NCBI GenBank assembly: GCA_025617745.1
Contig: CM046870.1
Location: 8,806,303 to 8,870,302, forward strand
Origin: Heliocidaris erythrogramma
Lineage: Eukaryota > Echinodermata > Echinoidea > Camarodonta > Echinometridae
Direction: 5' to 3'
Length of the DNA stretch: 64,000 nt
Part shown: in pieces, positions 11,621 through 24,000 of the stretch
Position numbering within the stretch: position 1 is the first letter of the stretch
Layout: each line of letters starts with the position of its first letter
The notes under the pieces: generated by a model
Database searches by the model: none
Told to the model about the DNA's origin: nothing
Seen by the model: the letters and a program-made list of their open reading frames with translations, nothing else
Translations under genes and position numbers: made by a program

Positions 11621-12686
11621 GAGCTCCAAATAGTTCTTCCCGTACAGTGCATCCCAGAAAAAAGTTAACAGTCAGAAAAAGTCTCCCCAAATAAATATTT
11701 AAAAATATTTGGAGCAAAACTTCATACCTATGAATAGCTTAGGGTCTCTTCTATTACAGGACACCTAAAGATCTGGCGATATGTTACGTTCGAGTGACCA
11801 CACACCACTTTTGTGAAAAGGTGCAAAATCCAGACTTGACAAGAATTGGTATTTTTCTGGCTGGTATCAGCAAAGTTGAGTGTCATGAAAAGGCTTATAA
11901 ATATTCATATTTGATCAATAATAGACAATTTATGAAAGAAGAGGTTTTTTTCTCTGTATGTCTTTACGTATCTCATCAATATTTCCATGCTTCAGTGAGC
12001 AATTATCTGCTTTATTGAGTGTTTTGAAGTATTAGTTTTGCCAAGGTTTTAACTCAAGCTGGTTTCTCAGTTCAACCATAAAGTTTTGATGGAATATGTC
12101 AAGACATACAGAAAACAAAGCCTATTCTTTCATGAATTCTTTCATAATTGCCTTTTAATTATCAGAATATGAAAGTTTCTAAGTTTTCAAGACTCTTAAC
12201 TTTTCTGATACCAGACAGAACCAATACAAGGTTTTGTAAACCATGGATTTTGCACCATTTCACAATAATGGCTTTTGCTCACTCAAGCGTAACATATCAT
12301 TAGATGTTTTGGTGTCATTTGATAGGAGAGACCCTAAGCTTTCCATAGGTATGAAAATTTCATGAACATATTTGGGGAGACTTTTCCAACTGTCAACTTT
12401 TTTACGGTTCTCAAATGTGTTGTTACCAGCCAGCACAAAATTAAACTAATTCTTGTCAAGTCTGGATTTTGCACCCCTTCGCAAAAGTCACTTTTGCTCA
12501 CTCGAGCTCAAAATATTGCCAGACATTTTGGTGTCATTTGATAGAAGAGACCCTGATCTATCCACAGGTATGAAAATTTCCACCTAATGTTTTTAAATAT
12601 TTATTTTGGGAGACTTTTTCCAACTGTTAACATTTTGGGGACGCCCTGTAGGGATTTTACATGGAAGGGATCTAATTGGAGCTCCA
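11621..12686. mobile_element. Palindromic MITE interrupted by another element
   Basis: Inverted ends GAGCTCCAAATAGTTCTTCC (11621-11640) and its approximate complement near 12666-12686 enclose a complete 1-kb element at 11643-12650. A short uninterrupted relative lies at 31412-31480. Confidence 0.5.
11643..12650. mobile_element. 1-kb TIR element with triplicated 200-bp module
   Basis: The ends TACAGTGCATCCCAGAAA and (complement of the right end) TACAGGGCGTCCCCAAAA are inverted. A module containing GTGCAAAATCCA, AGGGTCTCTTCTAT and GTTAACAG-type blocks occurs three times: once inverted at the left (about 11643-11860), and twice in the other orientation (about 12195-12415 and 12440-12650). No protein seen. 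Confidence 0.6.
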
Positions 12687-13647
12687 TGAATTGATCTTTC
12701 AGCACACATTTGTGCTTGTCACTATCTCTCTAAATAAGCTATGACCACATCCCACCGCTGCCACCATGCCATATTTGAAAGGAAACACCAAAAACGATTT
12801 GAAGTGGAGTTGAAGTGGTCCACACTGACTTTATTGGGGTTACTTTTTGATAATAAAGCAGTATAAATCCTCTTACAATAAAGGGTGACAATTCAAATGA
12901 CAATCTTTTTTTAGTAATAATCACTGTACTGTTAGCTGGGCATATAGGCTCATATTTATGCACTTCAACATTTTTTCAGTGTTATTCAGTGGTCCATTCT
13001 CCTTATAAATTTTTCTTGTCAGTGTGTTATCTTTAATAGTATCGTATTATGTAAAGCGCTTTGATATTAGTTTACTTCTGAAAAGCGCTATATAAATAGA
13101 CGTTATTATTATTATTATTATTTAATTATTTTTTTTATTCATTCAGTTTCATCACTCTTTTAGACTTAGCATTTTTCCCTTTTCTTTCAATATTATGTTG
13201 TTTCAGACCAAATATCTATGTCAATTTTTATTAAGTGCACAACGTTTTAAAGGTTTTGGATGGTTATAGTCTGCATTTTATGTATTTGATGAGTATTGTG
13301 ATTAATTTTGTCTCATTAAAGAAAATGTAAATGATATTGATTATCTTTCATGAGTCTGTTGTGTAAAACTTACAATTGAATGTATATTTCAGTGAAATAC
13401 AATTTTCCTCTTATGTGAATTTAATGAAAATCTGCAGCATCTTTTACAGCAAAAACTCAGAAAGCCTATTTGGAAATGACCATTTGATCATTTTGATTTG
13501 ATCACTGGAACCATTCATTTGTAAGTTTTACTGAGAATATCGCTTGTTGTCTCTCTTAAGTTATTCAGTCCATCATTGTACTCATTTATGTATCAAATGT
13601 TGAACCTTGTAATGCTTGTTCTGTGAATTAATAAAACATATTTTTAG
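12687..13647 (+). other. Intron 7, last part
   Basis: Holds the (ATT)n tail at 13035-13122 and otherwise no recognisable feature. Confidence 0.55.
13035..13122 (+). repeat. SINE/LINE 3' tail with (ATT)n
   Basis: Contains TAAAGCGCTTTGA, AAAAGCGCTATATAAAT and an ATT array, a tail type also seen at 58488-58567. It marks the 3' end of a retroposed element whose 5' part I cannot recognise. Confidence 0.6.
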
Positions 13648-13801
13648 GGACGCTGTGTCGGTGGGTCCAGACAGCATGCTGGCGGTATACGTTGCCCATG
13701 GCGATGATCTTAACGTCCACTCCCATATACGTCTGGTGTCACACCTCCTCAATCAACTCTCCCATGTCCTACTTGATGAAGATGACATAGACCATTGCCA
13801 T
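13648..13801 (+). CDS. PKD1-like exon 8: REJ module, helical part
   Basis: Reads an acidic and aliphatic segment with 'DDLNVHSHIRLVSHLLNQLS' and a following 'VLLDEDDID', as in the helical portion of REJ modules where repeated 'a..L...LN' patterns occur. Acceptor ATTTTTAG ends at 13647 and donor GTAAGA starts at 13802. The two bases from exon 7 plus the first G make Leu. Confidence 0.85.
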
Positions 13802-14098
13802 GTAAGATACGTATGTTTCACACTGAGTGCATGTTATGCACTGTTAATGAGTCTAATTATGAAACTTCAGCCAGAGATGATATGTTTTATATAATAATTG
13901 TTTGCTTTACAGGATGTCCAGTCAAAAGTTATAAGCCATTGTCATTCATAACTCTGATGTGCTTATACATAGTGTGGCATACCTGTACATGTATGTGTCA
14001 TGACTTAATTCACATGTGGCAGGCATCTTTTTTGTCGAGCATAGTATCAAACTCTTTGAAGTACTCCATCTTGGATATAGACATGTATATATGTAAAG

Positions 14099-14100
14099 AC

Positions 14101-14132
<32 letters not shown>

Positions 14133-14181
14133 ATATGTTTAGACCATATGTCTCTAAGGTCTCCCCCCCCCCCCCCCCCCC
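14099..14181 (+). repeat. Microsatellites: (AT)n(GT)n and poly-C
   Basis: An (AT)n tract running into (GT)n at about 14100-14135, then an uninterrupted C run of about 20 at 14162-14181. Both are likely length-polymorphic. Confidence 0.9.
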
Positions 14182-14930
14182 TTGATCATTGTTTCCAATT
14201 GAATCATGTAAACCTGACTGGAAAACAACATATCTTTTCTTGTTTCCTAGAGTGGTTTGTATACCCCTGAAAAAGATGTAGGACACACAAAAAGGGCTAT
14301 TGCCCTCTGGAAAGCTCAAAGAAGACCTTATATCTCTGAAAGTGCTATCGACTAACACATAAGAAAAGAATAGAATTGTCGTTTTTGAGCAAATTTCACT
14401 TTTCTTTAAGAAACACCTCTAAACAGATAACAAAGTATTAATTTTTGCCTTGCTCTATTAAAAAAAAAGCCCCTCTCTGCCGTTAATATATTTAGGCCTG
14501 TCTAAGGATACTGACTCTACATGTTTACATTTAAAGGGAAAGTTGAGTTCTGGGAAAGGAAAAAATGATTTGTGTGCTTTCTTATTTCTTTTATGTCAGT
14601 TTGGAAGAACATCATAGTAGAAATTTCCCCTGAAAAGGATTGTTCTTCAAATGCCCTTATGTTTGAAATATGACGAGAAACAGCTGAAATGTTTGGGCCG
14701 AGCATGTGTATGTAATCCCATATACACATTTCTGTGTGCAGTGCATGTGACTCTCAGTAGGATTGAGTCAACTTCTTCTCATTTTGGTGATTCCAAAACC
14801 TTACAGTATACCAATTCTTTATGTACTGTATATATATATATATAATATAATCAACCTTTCCCAATTGATTTGAGACAGTTTCTTTTGCATTGTTAATAAC
14901 TCAACTTTGTCTTTAATTTTCCTACCACAG

Positions 14931-15059
14931 ATCATCACCGAGAGGTGCAATATACGCAGTGCCCTCCTGGAAGGTATCCTAGAGCTTCCTATCCGAGATG
15001 AGTATGAGATTCTTCAGGTTGTCGGTGCCATCAATGAGGTCACTTCAGTGCCAGTAGAG
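14931..15059 (+). CDS. PKD1-like exon 9: REJ module, helical part
   Basis: A 43-codon phase 0-0 exon reading 'RCNIRSALLEGILELPIRDE' and then 'Q(V)VGAINEVTSVPVE', the conserved 'R..L...l..l...d...l.q...al..vT..p.E' pattern of REJ proteins. Acceptor CTACCACAG ends at 14930 and donor GTATGC starts at 15060. Confidence 0.87.
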
Positions 15060-15440
15060 GTATGCAGTTTGTTTAGTTGGTTATTTATTGAGAAAGGAAG
15101 TATACACCATAAACCTTTCTTAAGTACCAGACCAGGTAGCTGGTTCTTTAATAATGCGCAAATCAGTGATTTGATGTGAATGATGTATCATGTAGGTGTT
15201 ACAGGTTATTGAAATTATCTGCAACATCACTCTCAAAATATGTCCTCTAGCTGTAGATATATGCATGTGCAGTGTTTGCCAAATTTTGAAGGTCATGCTT
15301 CCAATGTACTTTTTGTATTTGTGCCACATTGTCTCACCTTATCTGCACCACTATTTATACTTGAATTTAATATCTGCACTTCCATGGGTGGATCCAGGAT
15401 TTTTCGGGCACAGGGGACACACTTTAAAATAATTGCATAC

Positions 15441-15520
15441 TTAACCCGTTGACTACTGAATTCTTTAACTCTCATATGCTTAATACAGGAGCCACCCGGC
15501 TCCCGCAGTCTATGGGTTAA
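15441..15520 (-). repeat. 80-bp palindromic repeat, copy 3
   Basis: Starts TTAACCCGTTGACTACTG and ends TATGGGTTAA; same length and ends as the other copies. Confidence 0.75.
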
Positions 15521-15782
15521 GGGGGTCACATATTTTTGTTGGGTAATTAAAGGTATGCCAACTGGATTTCAAAGGGGATTGGGCAGGGCGCAAGTCACCT
15601 GTTTCCCCATCCCTTTAGTCAAGGAGGTTGTCTTTTGCTTCTGATCCTCCCTCTGCTGAGGACTGCTGTGCCCTCTTCTAAATCAGCCACTTCGCATTTG
15701 TGTGCATATATGTTTGCAATGATTTCTGCATTTTGTGTTTCCTCCCTTCCTCTATTCCTGATAGCTGAATGCTCCTTGCCAG

Positions 15783-16001
15783 AGGAAGGTGTCTGGCCTC
15801 CTGACCACTTTGGCAACCTCCAGCACCCGCTGCAGGTGGGAGGAGTCCAGTCTGGCCCGTGATGCCCTCAGGGAGATGGCCATGGTGGCCTCCAACATCC
15901 TGGAGTCATTCCATCACAACCACACTGATGATATTCTGCCTCCAGAAGACTCCAGAGACATCACAGAGAAGATGGTGAAAGCCATGATAGACATGCTTCA
16001 G
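15783..16001 (+). CDS. PKD1-like exon 10: REJ module, helical part
   Basis: A 73-codon phase 0-0 exon. It begins 'RKVSGLLTTLATSS', continues the 'vs.LL..La' helix pattern and ends 'KMVKAMIDMLQ'. Acceptor CCTTGCCAG ends at 15782 and donor GTAGTA starts at 16002. The next intron carries the gag-only TIR element. Confidence 0.86.
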
Positions 16002-16445
16002 GTAGTAGACCATGCAGCTACATGTCATTCTGTTTTGATTGTTTATTTGTACCTATTTTGATCCTTCTTTTTACTTTCTTGAGCATTTGATTATAATCCA
16101 AAATGATGGATTTTACTTTAATAAATTGATTTGATTAGAGTTGTACCAGTTGATAGAAAGGTGTTATCTCTAGGGAAATAGGGGGAAAGAGTAAAAACGT
16201 TAGTATCACAAGGGGATATCTGAATAGATAGTCTTTGGGAGGGGAATTGAAACAGATTTTTTTTTTTTGGTAAGTAGGAGTCTGTTCCCCCTTACATTTT
16301 GAGATAGGTTGATACTTTAGGGATACACACTTGTTATACTTCTATGCTTTCACTTCTTGAAAGGTTGAATCGAAGTGAAATGGAATACAAAGAAGCACAT
16401 TTCCAAGTATTAATGTCACTGAATTTTATTTCGTAAGTTCGGTAC

Positions 16446-18200
16446 GAGAATTCAGCCAATAGCTGACTGAATCGAGTCACGTGAGAGGCCGTTCCGCGCG
16501 CAAAACCGTCATCATCGTTTCCAATCGCAGGACCGTCAAGACGTGAAAAAATTCTTTGGGAATTTTCTCGAGTTTTTTATCAATTTACCATGGCGGAATC
16601 AAAGGATAAAAAGAAAAAATTGACAGATAAGGAGCTGGGTGAGCCTCAGGTAAGCCCTGCTCAGGAGTCCAGGAAGAAATAGACTACCAAAAAGACTTCG
16701 GACTCGAGTAAGCCGAAACCTGTCCAGCCCACTAGGAAGACCGCGGCAAGCTCTTCCGGCGGAAAGCCCCAGGCTCCTCCGCCTGCAGTGCAGGGGAAGG
16801 CGAAGCCTGACCCTCCCGCTCAAGCTACGACGGCCGCTCCGGCCGTGCCCCCGCCACCGGAGGTGGTTCATCCCGGGTTTGACACGCGACTGAGCAGACT
16901 TGAATCCATGTTCAAGAGGGTTATTGAGCATGTTGAGTCGTTGGATCGTCCTCAGAAACGGACCAATCAACCTGCACAGGATGACAACATGAGCATTTTC
17001 AATGAAGCTGAAGACGTTGAACGCGAGGATTGTGTTGAATCCCGTCGTAATTTTAGCCCTTGTGGACGATCGCCCGCTATTATTGATCTTGCTGATAACG
17101 GTAGTGTTGCTAACTTCTTATCAAGCCATCGCCCTGATCGTACTGGTCGTGATTATGATGACGCTGAAAGCGTTTTTTCCATGGGCATGGCTGATCAAGC
17201 TGATAGTCAGGGAAGAGATAGGGACAAAGCTGCCGAGAATAAAATTCCAATAATGGCCCAAAAGTTTGCTTCCCCGACAGGAATTGGGGAGCCCCTCAAC
17301 GAGGAACTAGCAGACACCATCACTTTCATGATGGGTCAAAAACTGGACAAGAAACAACTAGAGGAGGCAGCTGACCGCTACTTATGCAAATTGTTTCCTT
17401 TTGGAAATTCCGAAAGTCAATCCCACTATCTGGGAAAGCATAACGACGAGCACACGTCGCCGGGACTTAAAGTTGCAGATGATACAAACGTCACTTTTGA
17501 AAGGGATTAATGCTCTCGCTCACTCACTCCCTACTAGTACTGACTCCTCAGACATGTCAGAGGAACAACAGGATGCTTTGGCATTACTTTGTGATGCAAA
17601 TTTCTCTCTTAACTGCATGAGGAAAGATTGTATTAAACCCGACATGAACTCTGCTTTCCACCATCTCTGTAAACCACAACATAAGGTGACAAAGCTACTC
17701 TTCGGTGATGACTTGGGGCGTCAAGTCAAGGAAATTAGTGAAGAAAGGAAGACGATGTCTGGCATCATGAGACAAAAATCCATTTCTAAGGACCAACATC
17801 GCTCCCACCCCTACAAGAAACATGAGTCCTCATGCGGTGCGAATCCTTACCATGCTTACGCTGGTTCCAAACGCCAACCAGGGCGGGATGACCGTCGGTC
17901 AAATCAGAGACATGATACCTCCGCCGGTCAGCCTTTTTTAGGCAAGACTTGGGGCCCGAAGGGGAAATCCAGAGATCGAGACCCTCCACACACTTTCACC
18001 CCCACGGCTGCAGCGACGAAGGACAACAGCAAATACCAATCCCACCACACAGCAGCTCAAATGTTAGAGCTAAAGTTCATATATTTCATTTCAGGTACGA
18101 ATTGTTTTCACAGTAGTCATCTGCTTTGAAAAATGACGGTTTTACGCGCGGAACAGCCTCTCACGTGACTCGATTCAGCCAGCTATTGGCTGAATTCTCT
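16446..18200 (+). mobile_element. 1.75-kb gag-only element with 67-bp inverted repeats
   Basis: The left end (16446-16513) starts GAGAATTCAGCCAATAGCTG and the right end (18133-18199) is its complement with only a few mismatches. Each end also carries a small internal hairpin (TTCAGCC...GGCTGAA). The interior has higher GC than the host intron and encodes one decayed gag-like protein. I see no reverse transcriptase, integrase, recombinase or transposase, nor a clear target duplication. Most likely a non-autonomous derivative that needs a partner element. Confidence 0.75.
16590..18127 (+). pseudogene. Gag-like protein of the TIR element, frameshifted
   Basis: The ATG at 16590 (start 'MAESKDKKKK') opens a Lys/Pro/Ala-rich N-terminus. 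It is broken by an in-frame TAG at 16680-16682 and continues in the same frame to about 17395, where a +1 shift in a T-rich run moves the reading to the next frame, ending at 18127. Past the shift it reads 'NPTIWESITTSTRRRDLKLQ', then 'LLKGINALAH', then 'CIKPDMN' and 'VTKLLFGDDLGRQVKEISEE', and ends in a basic, Ser/His-rich tail. I recall this motif order from ORF1/gag proteins of DIRS/Ngaro-type retroelements of marine invertebrates. No zinc knuckle seen. The assignment is by recollection of motifs, not a search. Confidence 0.6.
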
Positions 18201-18391
18201 TAACCTCTCTTTACTCATAAAATATTAATCAAATTTCAAAAATTTCATTTTTTCATTTAATTTTCTATTCTCTGTGGCTCTGGAAACCAGAGTTTGTAAG
18301 GGTTTAGAGTTGTAAGGGCTATAGATGTGAGTTGAAATGACATCCCTGCCAAAGAATTGATATTAAGGTACCGGTACTGTTTCATTGTCAG

Positions 18392-18667
18392 GTGTATCTT
18401 GGTCACATGACTACGGAGAGTGAGGCAGTGGTACTAACAAGCCCCTTGCTGAGTGTCCAGGGTTCAAGACTCGGCATCCTGGCTGGAGCTAGCTTTGCAG
18501 CCGGGGGCGCTACCTTTACCCTCCCTCCAGGTTTGGATGCTTTGGTGGGTAAGCCACAAACGGGGCAGAGCTGGGCCGACAGGTATCGCTGGAACCACCC
18601 TTGCTACGATGCTCACATGGTGACCTATGTCGACAACCCCTTTATGTGGGGGCATGGTGCGAACAAG
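18392..18667 (+). CDS. PKD1-like exon 11: end of REJ module
   Basis: A 92-codon phase 0-0 exon reading 'LGHMTTESEAVVLTSPLLSV' and then Gly/Pro-rich beta strands ending 'NPFMWGHGANK'. The 'NPF.W' tail is the motif usually seen at the end of REJ modules ('NPf.w....'). Acceptor CATTGTCAG ends at 18391 and donor GTAAGT starts at 18668. The following intron holds the complete BEL/Pao element. Confidence 0.87.
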
Positions 18668-18703
18668 GTAAGTCAGGACTGCAATGTCTAATGGCGAGTG
18701 ATA

Positions 18704-18783
18704 TTAACCCATTGACTGCTGAATTTTCATATTTCCTTAGGGTTGATACAGGGACCATCCTGTTTCTGTAGGCAATTGGTTAA
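18704..18783 (-). repeat. 80-bp palindromic repeat, copy 4
   Basis: Starts TTAACCCATTGACTGCTG and ends GGCAATTGGTTAA; it lies 37 bases past exon 11. Confidence 0.7.
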
Positions 18784-18864
18784 TTTTTCCACATGACCAC
18801 ATGTAGGGAAAAGCAAAGGTTAATAAAAATAATGTGTCCTCTTTACATATAATGTAAAATGTGC

Positions 18865-18950
18865 ATGTTGTTGATGATCATCATTCTTGTTGTTATTATC
18901 ATCATGATGATCATGATCATCTTCATCTCCTACTTATTTAGCATTGATAT
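18865..18950 (+). repeat. Degenerate (GATCAT)/(ATT) microsatellite
   Basis: A run of GTTGTTGATGATCATC-like trinucleotides without coding potential. Confidence 0.6.
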
Positions 18951-19060
18951 CATTCACATATAGGAAAGATTTTACCAGGTCTCCTTGTGACTTCTTTTCC
19001 TCCAAGGAATCAAAATATCATTGGGGTGTTATCATTTCACTGATACATGTACAACACTCA

Positions 19061-20825
19061 TATGCTGGCCTCGGGGTGCTCTAACACACACTCCTATCCA
19101 GTAGCTAACCTCACAACAGAAACAGTACACTTGAAGACGATTGAGTTGAAAGGTTGTACTCTAGTCTTTATTCAAGCCTTACTTCAGGATGTTGCGTATG
19201 CGGTAAAACTGTAAAATGCAATGAATGATAACAGTGTGTCAATCATACATGTACATATTACAAGATCATGAAAAATGCACCAAACCTGTTTATTCATAGG
19301 TTCTCGACAATCTAACTAGGCAGGTTTAAAATTATGAATCGACCATAATTCAATCAAGGTAGGTATATAAAATTCAAACATAAATTTTCTGTATTCATTC
19401 TTATCCATCACGTGCAATTTTCTGATATGTAGTTTTATGTTTGACATTTGGAAATCAGATTGTAACCCAATTTGTATGCTTGTTGCATGACAATAAATGA
19501 ATCATTGAATCATTGAATCCATTAAAAAGAAAATGACTGTATCCTTTCAGTCGCTTTATATTCAAAGTTTCTACCAAATACATCTTAGAATCACTTAGAA
19601 ACAAATGATTCTTAGGTTCAGAACTTGGAATAATACTCAGAGTATAATAAAAATACTGCACCAATATTTGTCACAAAGGTACGTATAGAAAAACCTGTAA
19701 AAACATTTTAGTGGTCTGCTCTTCAATCCCTAGTCAACTGATCACAATATTTTTCAACAATCAATCGTCAGTTTTTAATTTACATGTAGACTGCAAACGG
19801 CTTTCCATACTTCGAAACATAGCACTGTATATATCATATAACATTCATATCAAGGCAGTTTTCCTTGCTTAAAATTATGTACATTTAAATCTGTATCATT
19901 TTTTACATGTCTATTTAACAAATTCAACTTACAGACTTGTGCAACTCCAAGCTATCTATCTGACGTAATCAGATTGTTACACATGAATCTCTGTCACTTG
20001 TATCCCATAACTGCAAAATAATTTAATAAATTGGAATAAGATATAGACATCATCACTGGAAGCAATAATGGAAATGTCGTGCTCATAACTTAATGTTTCC
20101 ACAAATTAACTAATCCTTTCAATTATTGGAACCAAAACTGTATGAACAACCCATCAGTCTCTGACTTACTATATTTCATACATATATGTAAAGATATCAA
20201 CCTGCACTTAAACTTTGCCTCATACTATGCCATGGGATGTGAAATAGAGCTTAACCCATTGCATACGGGAACCGGGTGGTCCATGTATTAACCTCATGGA
20301 AATGAGAGATTTCAGTAGTCAACGGGTTAAGGCAGCAGAGCAGTAAGGCAAAATGTTTATAGACTCCCTTGCAATGACTGATACAATGACATAACAATAT
20401 TCATTCAACACTTTCACACAAATTAGCTAAGATGATTTTCATCGTAAAAGCTAACAATCTAAAATCTAATAATACTTCCCAAAATACAAAAAGTGTTACA
20501 TGTATGCACACACAGTGTATTGTATAGCGTACGCTAAGCATGTGATGTATCGGTAGCTGACAAAACTACACAAAAACGTGCATGTATTAAATTCTGTCTT
20601 AACTGCTAGTTATGATCAAATTAAGAGCAATAAACTTACTTAAAACCATCAGAATGTAGAACTCGATCCTAAACCTTCAAGATGCAGTTTCATCCCAAGA
20701 CATAATAGGCATAATTTACAAATTGGCTTGAGAAAAATAAATGATCATTCACTCGAGAAGTGCGCCATCTACCCCTGACTATGGAAAGCCGAATGTCAAG
20801 GTTAGAATTAATCGCGTGCAGCACA
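19061..20825 (-). repeat. BEL/Pao 3' LTR
   Basis: 1,765 bp. In the element's sense it begins TGTGCTGCACGC (at 20825, right after the polypurine tract) and ends at 19061 with GGCCAGCATA. Compared with the other LTR I find two substitutions (near 19128 and 19550) and one 5-base difference just after 20340. Contains one of the 80-bp palindromic repeats. Confidence 0.92.
20251..20330 (+). repeat. 80-bp palindromic repeat, copy 5 (inside the 3' LTR)
   Basis: Starts TTAACCCATTGCATACGG and ends CAACGGGTTAA; identical in the other LTR at 27785-27864. Confidence 0.8.
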
Positions 20826-20838
20826 CTCCCCCCAATGT
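20826..20838 (-). promoter_or_regulatory. Polypurine tract of the BEL/Pao element
   Basis: On the minus strand the bases just before the 3' LTR read TTGGGGGGAG, the usual plus-strand priming site for reverse transcription. It fixes the LTR boundary at 20825/20826. Confidence 0.8.
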
Positions 20839-21016
20839 CCAATGGACGTTAAAACTGACAGAACAATGCTTACTGAAATATCAATATACCGGTTTGTGAA
20901 GGATTGATTCAAACTACTTCACTGAACAATTAAAACTTCAAGAAAATTTGAAGGTATACCAAAAAGCTCAAAATTACATAGGATGCCCATGACACAAAAG
21001 ATGTATGAACAGGCAT

Positions 21017-24000
21017 TTATTCTGCCTCAACCAACAAGATCAACTCATGCACTGGCCTGCAAAAGATTTTTCCAGTAGCAGGCAGACGGACTTGCACCTG
21101 ACGAACCAAACCATCATCGCCAGAACTAACACTCTCAATGATGCCAAAAGGCCAAAGGTTTCTTTTGACATCCTTGTCCCTCAACAACACTATGTCACCT
21201 TTCCTGACATTTCTTTCCTTGCGTATCCATTTACGCCTCTGCTGAAGACTTTGCAGGTAGCGCAATCTCCACTGTTTCCAAAACCGGTCAGCTAGAATTT
21301 GCACCCTTTTCCATTGAGCCTTGTACATGTTACGGGTACAATCTTCAACGAGTACCTCTTCTATGTTCCCATGTTTCTGAGTTAAGAGCATAGATGGTGA
21401 GAGGAAGGAAGTGTCTTCTGGATCAGAGCTTAATGGAACGAGAGGTCGAGCATTGACAATAGCCATAGCTTCCATCATGAAGGTAACCAAAGTCTCGTGA
21501 GTGAGGTCCTTCCTTTTGGCTTCGAGCAAGATACCATTAAGAATTCCCTTGAACAAACCAACCATTCTCTCCCAGGCTCCTCCCATGTGAGGGGCATGGG
21601 GAGGATTTAGCTTCCATTCAGTGTCATTCCTCTCAAGATAAGTATTGAAAACCTTGTCGTTCAACACTCCCACAAAATTTGATCCTCTATCGGACCAAAA
21701 CGTCTCGACCTTGCCTCGGACAGCCATAAATCGCCGCAGTGCATTGATGCATGATGAAGTGCTCATTTCCTCAAGGACTTCGATATGAATAGCCCTAGAA
21801 GTGAGACAGGAGAATATCATTCCCCATCTTTTGCTTTGAGCAGCACCTCCTCTGGTCTTTCTGGTGACCACTTCCCATGGCCCAAAACAATCTACACCGA
21901 CCTGTGAAAAAGGAGGTCCAGCCTTTAGACGCTCCTGGGGAAGATCGGCCATGCGTTGGAGCAATGTCTTTCCTCTTAGTTTACGGCAGTTCACACATCG
22001 ATGGATAACGGATGATATGACTCTCTTAACCCCAGTTATCCAAAAGCCCGCGTCTCGCAGAGCACTTTCTGTCAACTGTCTGCCAGGGTGTCCATTATTG
22101 TGATAGTGTAGTACAAGAAGCTTGGCAATGTGACTCTTTCCTGGTATCAGTACCGGATGCTTCATCACCACTGGAAGCGAGGACTTCCTTAAGCGTCCAC
22201 CAACACATATCAAACCGTCCTGGTTCAGGATGGGTGATAAGTCCCGGATAGTGGAGTTAGAGGGTAGAGGCATACCCTCTCTGAGACATTCATATTCTTC
22301 GCGAAAGATTTGCTCCTGTACCTTCTTCACTATCATTGTCTTGACACGGCGTACAAGCTCTATATCTGTAGTACCACATCCATGCCGGCTATGGCACACA
22401 CCATTGTTGCTCCGAGAGCTGGATGAACAAGCAACTTGCAGGAGTAGGCTGAAAGCTCGAACTAGGCTGTTCCATGTTGAAAACTTTTCAAAACGTGAAA
22501 CAAGACCTCGCAACTCCAAGCTGGTTTTTGTGACCTGGATTTTCGTATCGTGTCTTACTTCTTCATCTCCCTCTGGATCTAACAATGGGAATTCTGACAC
22601 TGGAACCTCTACTTCATGAGTAGCTAGCTTTTGAGGACCAATGAGCCACGGAGAGTCTTTCAGAGACTGAGCTGAAACCGGACGGGTACCAAAGTCAGCA
22701 GGGTTATTGACTGTAGGCACATACCTCCATTGGGAGGGTTTGGAAAAGCCAAGAACCCTGTGAACCCTATTTGCGACATACGTATGGAATCTTCTAGTCG
22801 TGTTATTCAAGTACCCAAGAACAATCCTACTGTCCGAGTGAAAAACCACAGTCGAAGCCTGAATATTCAACTCTCTACACACAACTTTGGCTATTTCTGT
22901 CCCTAAGACTGCAGCACAGAGCTCAAGTCTTGGTATGGTATGGCCTGATTTCGGAGCTAACTTTGACTTTCCGAAGACAAAACTCGCACTGGGTGTTTCT
23001 CGGTCGTCTATCAAGTATGCGACGGCAGCAACTGCCACTTCAGAAGCATCGCAATAGACATTCAATACCCCGTTCTCCACGCAGACAGGGTAGTTGCGTG
23101 GAACCGACAACGACTGCAACTCGGATAGCTCAGAAGTCCAAGACTCCCAGACGGACCTGAATATTTCAGGAAGCTTGTCATCCCAATCCACCTTGTGAGT
23201 AGTCATTTCTCTGAACAGGACTCTTGCTTGTACCATGACTGGGGCAAGGAAACCAAGCGGATCAAACACGCCATTGATTATGGACAGGACTCCCCGTTTT
23301 GTGTAGGGTCTTGCCGCTAACTCGATTTGGAACATGAATGTATCATCACTCAAATTCCACTGAACACCCAAACTTCTCTGTGTCGGGGCTCCATCACTCA
23401 GTGTGAGGTTCCTAATGTCCTTCTGAACCTCCTCTGACTCAAAAGCATCTAGTACTTCTTGGGAATTAGATGCAATCTTGTGCAGGCGAATACCAGCTTT
23501 CCCCTTTAGTGCGGCTCGTGTGCGTTCCATAAGTGAAACAGCTGCGTTGCTATCTTCACATGCTGCAAGTCCATCATCCACATAAAAATTGTTGTGGATA
23601 AAGTCTCGAACATCTGGTTCAGCATCACTGGTCAGGTCCCTCAGACCATAATTCGCTACAGCTGGAGATGGTGTATTGCCAAAGACGTGCTTCAGCATCC
23701 GATACTCTATAAGGGGCTTGGCAAAATCATTGTCCTCGTACCAGAAGAATCTGAGAAAATTCCTGTGCTCTTCAGATACTGAAAAACAGAAGAACATCGA
23801 CTCAATGTCCCCGCAGACTGCAATGGGTCCTTGCCGAAACCTCATCAACACCCCAACTAAATCATTAGTAAGGTCAGGACCTTTCAACAGAACCTTGTTC
23901 AAAGAGTGTCCCCTGAACTCAGCCGAGGAGTCAAAGACGCCTCTGATTTTGTCTTTCTTTCTGGGGTGGTACACTCCAAACAATGGCAGGTACCAGCATT

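Noticed and set aside
11794-12018. 74-codon frame after a TTACAG|GACACC acceptor-like site as a host exon
   Set aside because: The sequence belongs to a module repeated three times in a TIR element and does not fit the phase between exons 7 and 8.
15380-15420. Repeat end near CCATGGGTGGATCCAGGATT
   Set aside because: Looks like a motif common in marine invertebrate repeats but I could not find a second copy or boundaries in this window.
15635-15862. 75-codon frame overlapping exon 10
   Set aside because: It runs in another frame through the acceptor; exon 10 in phase 0 gives the conserved REJ helix text.
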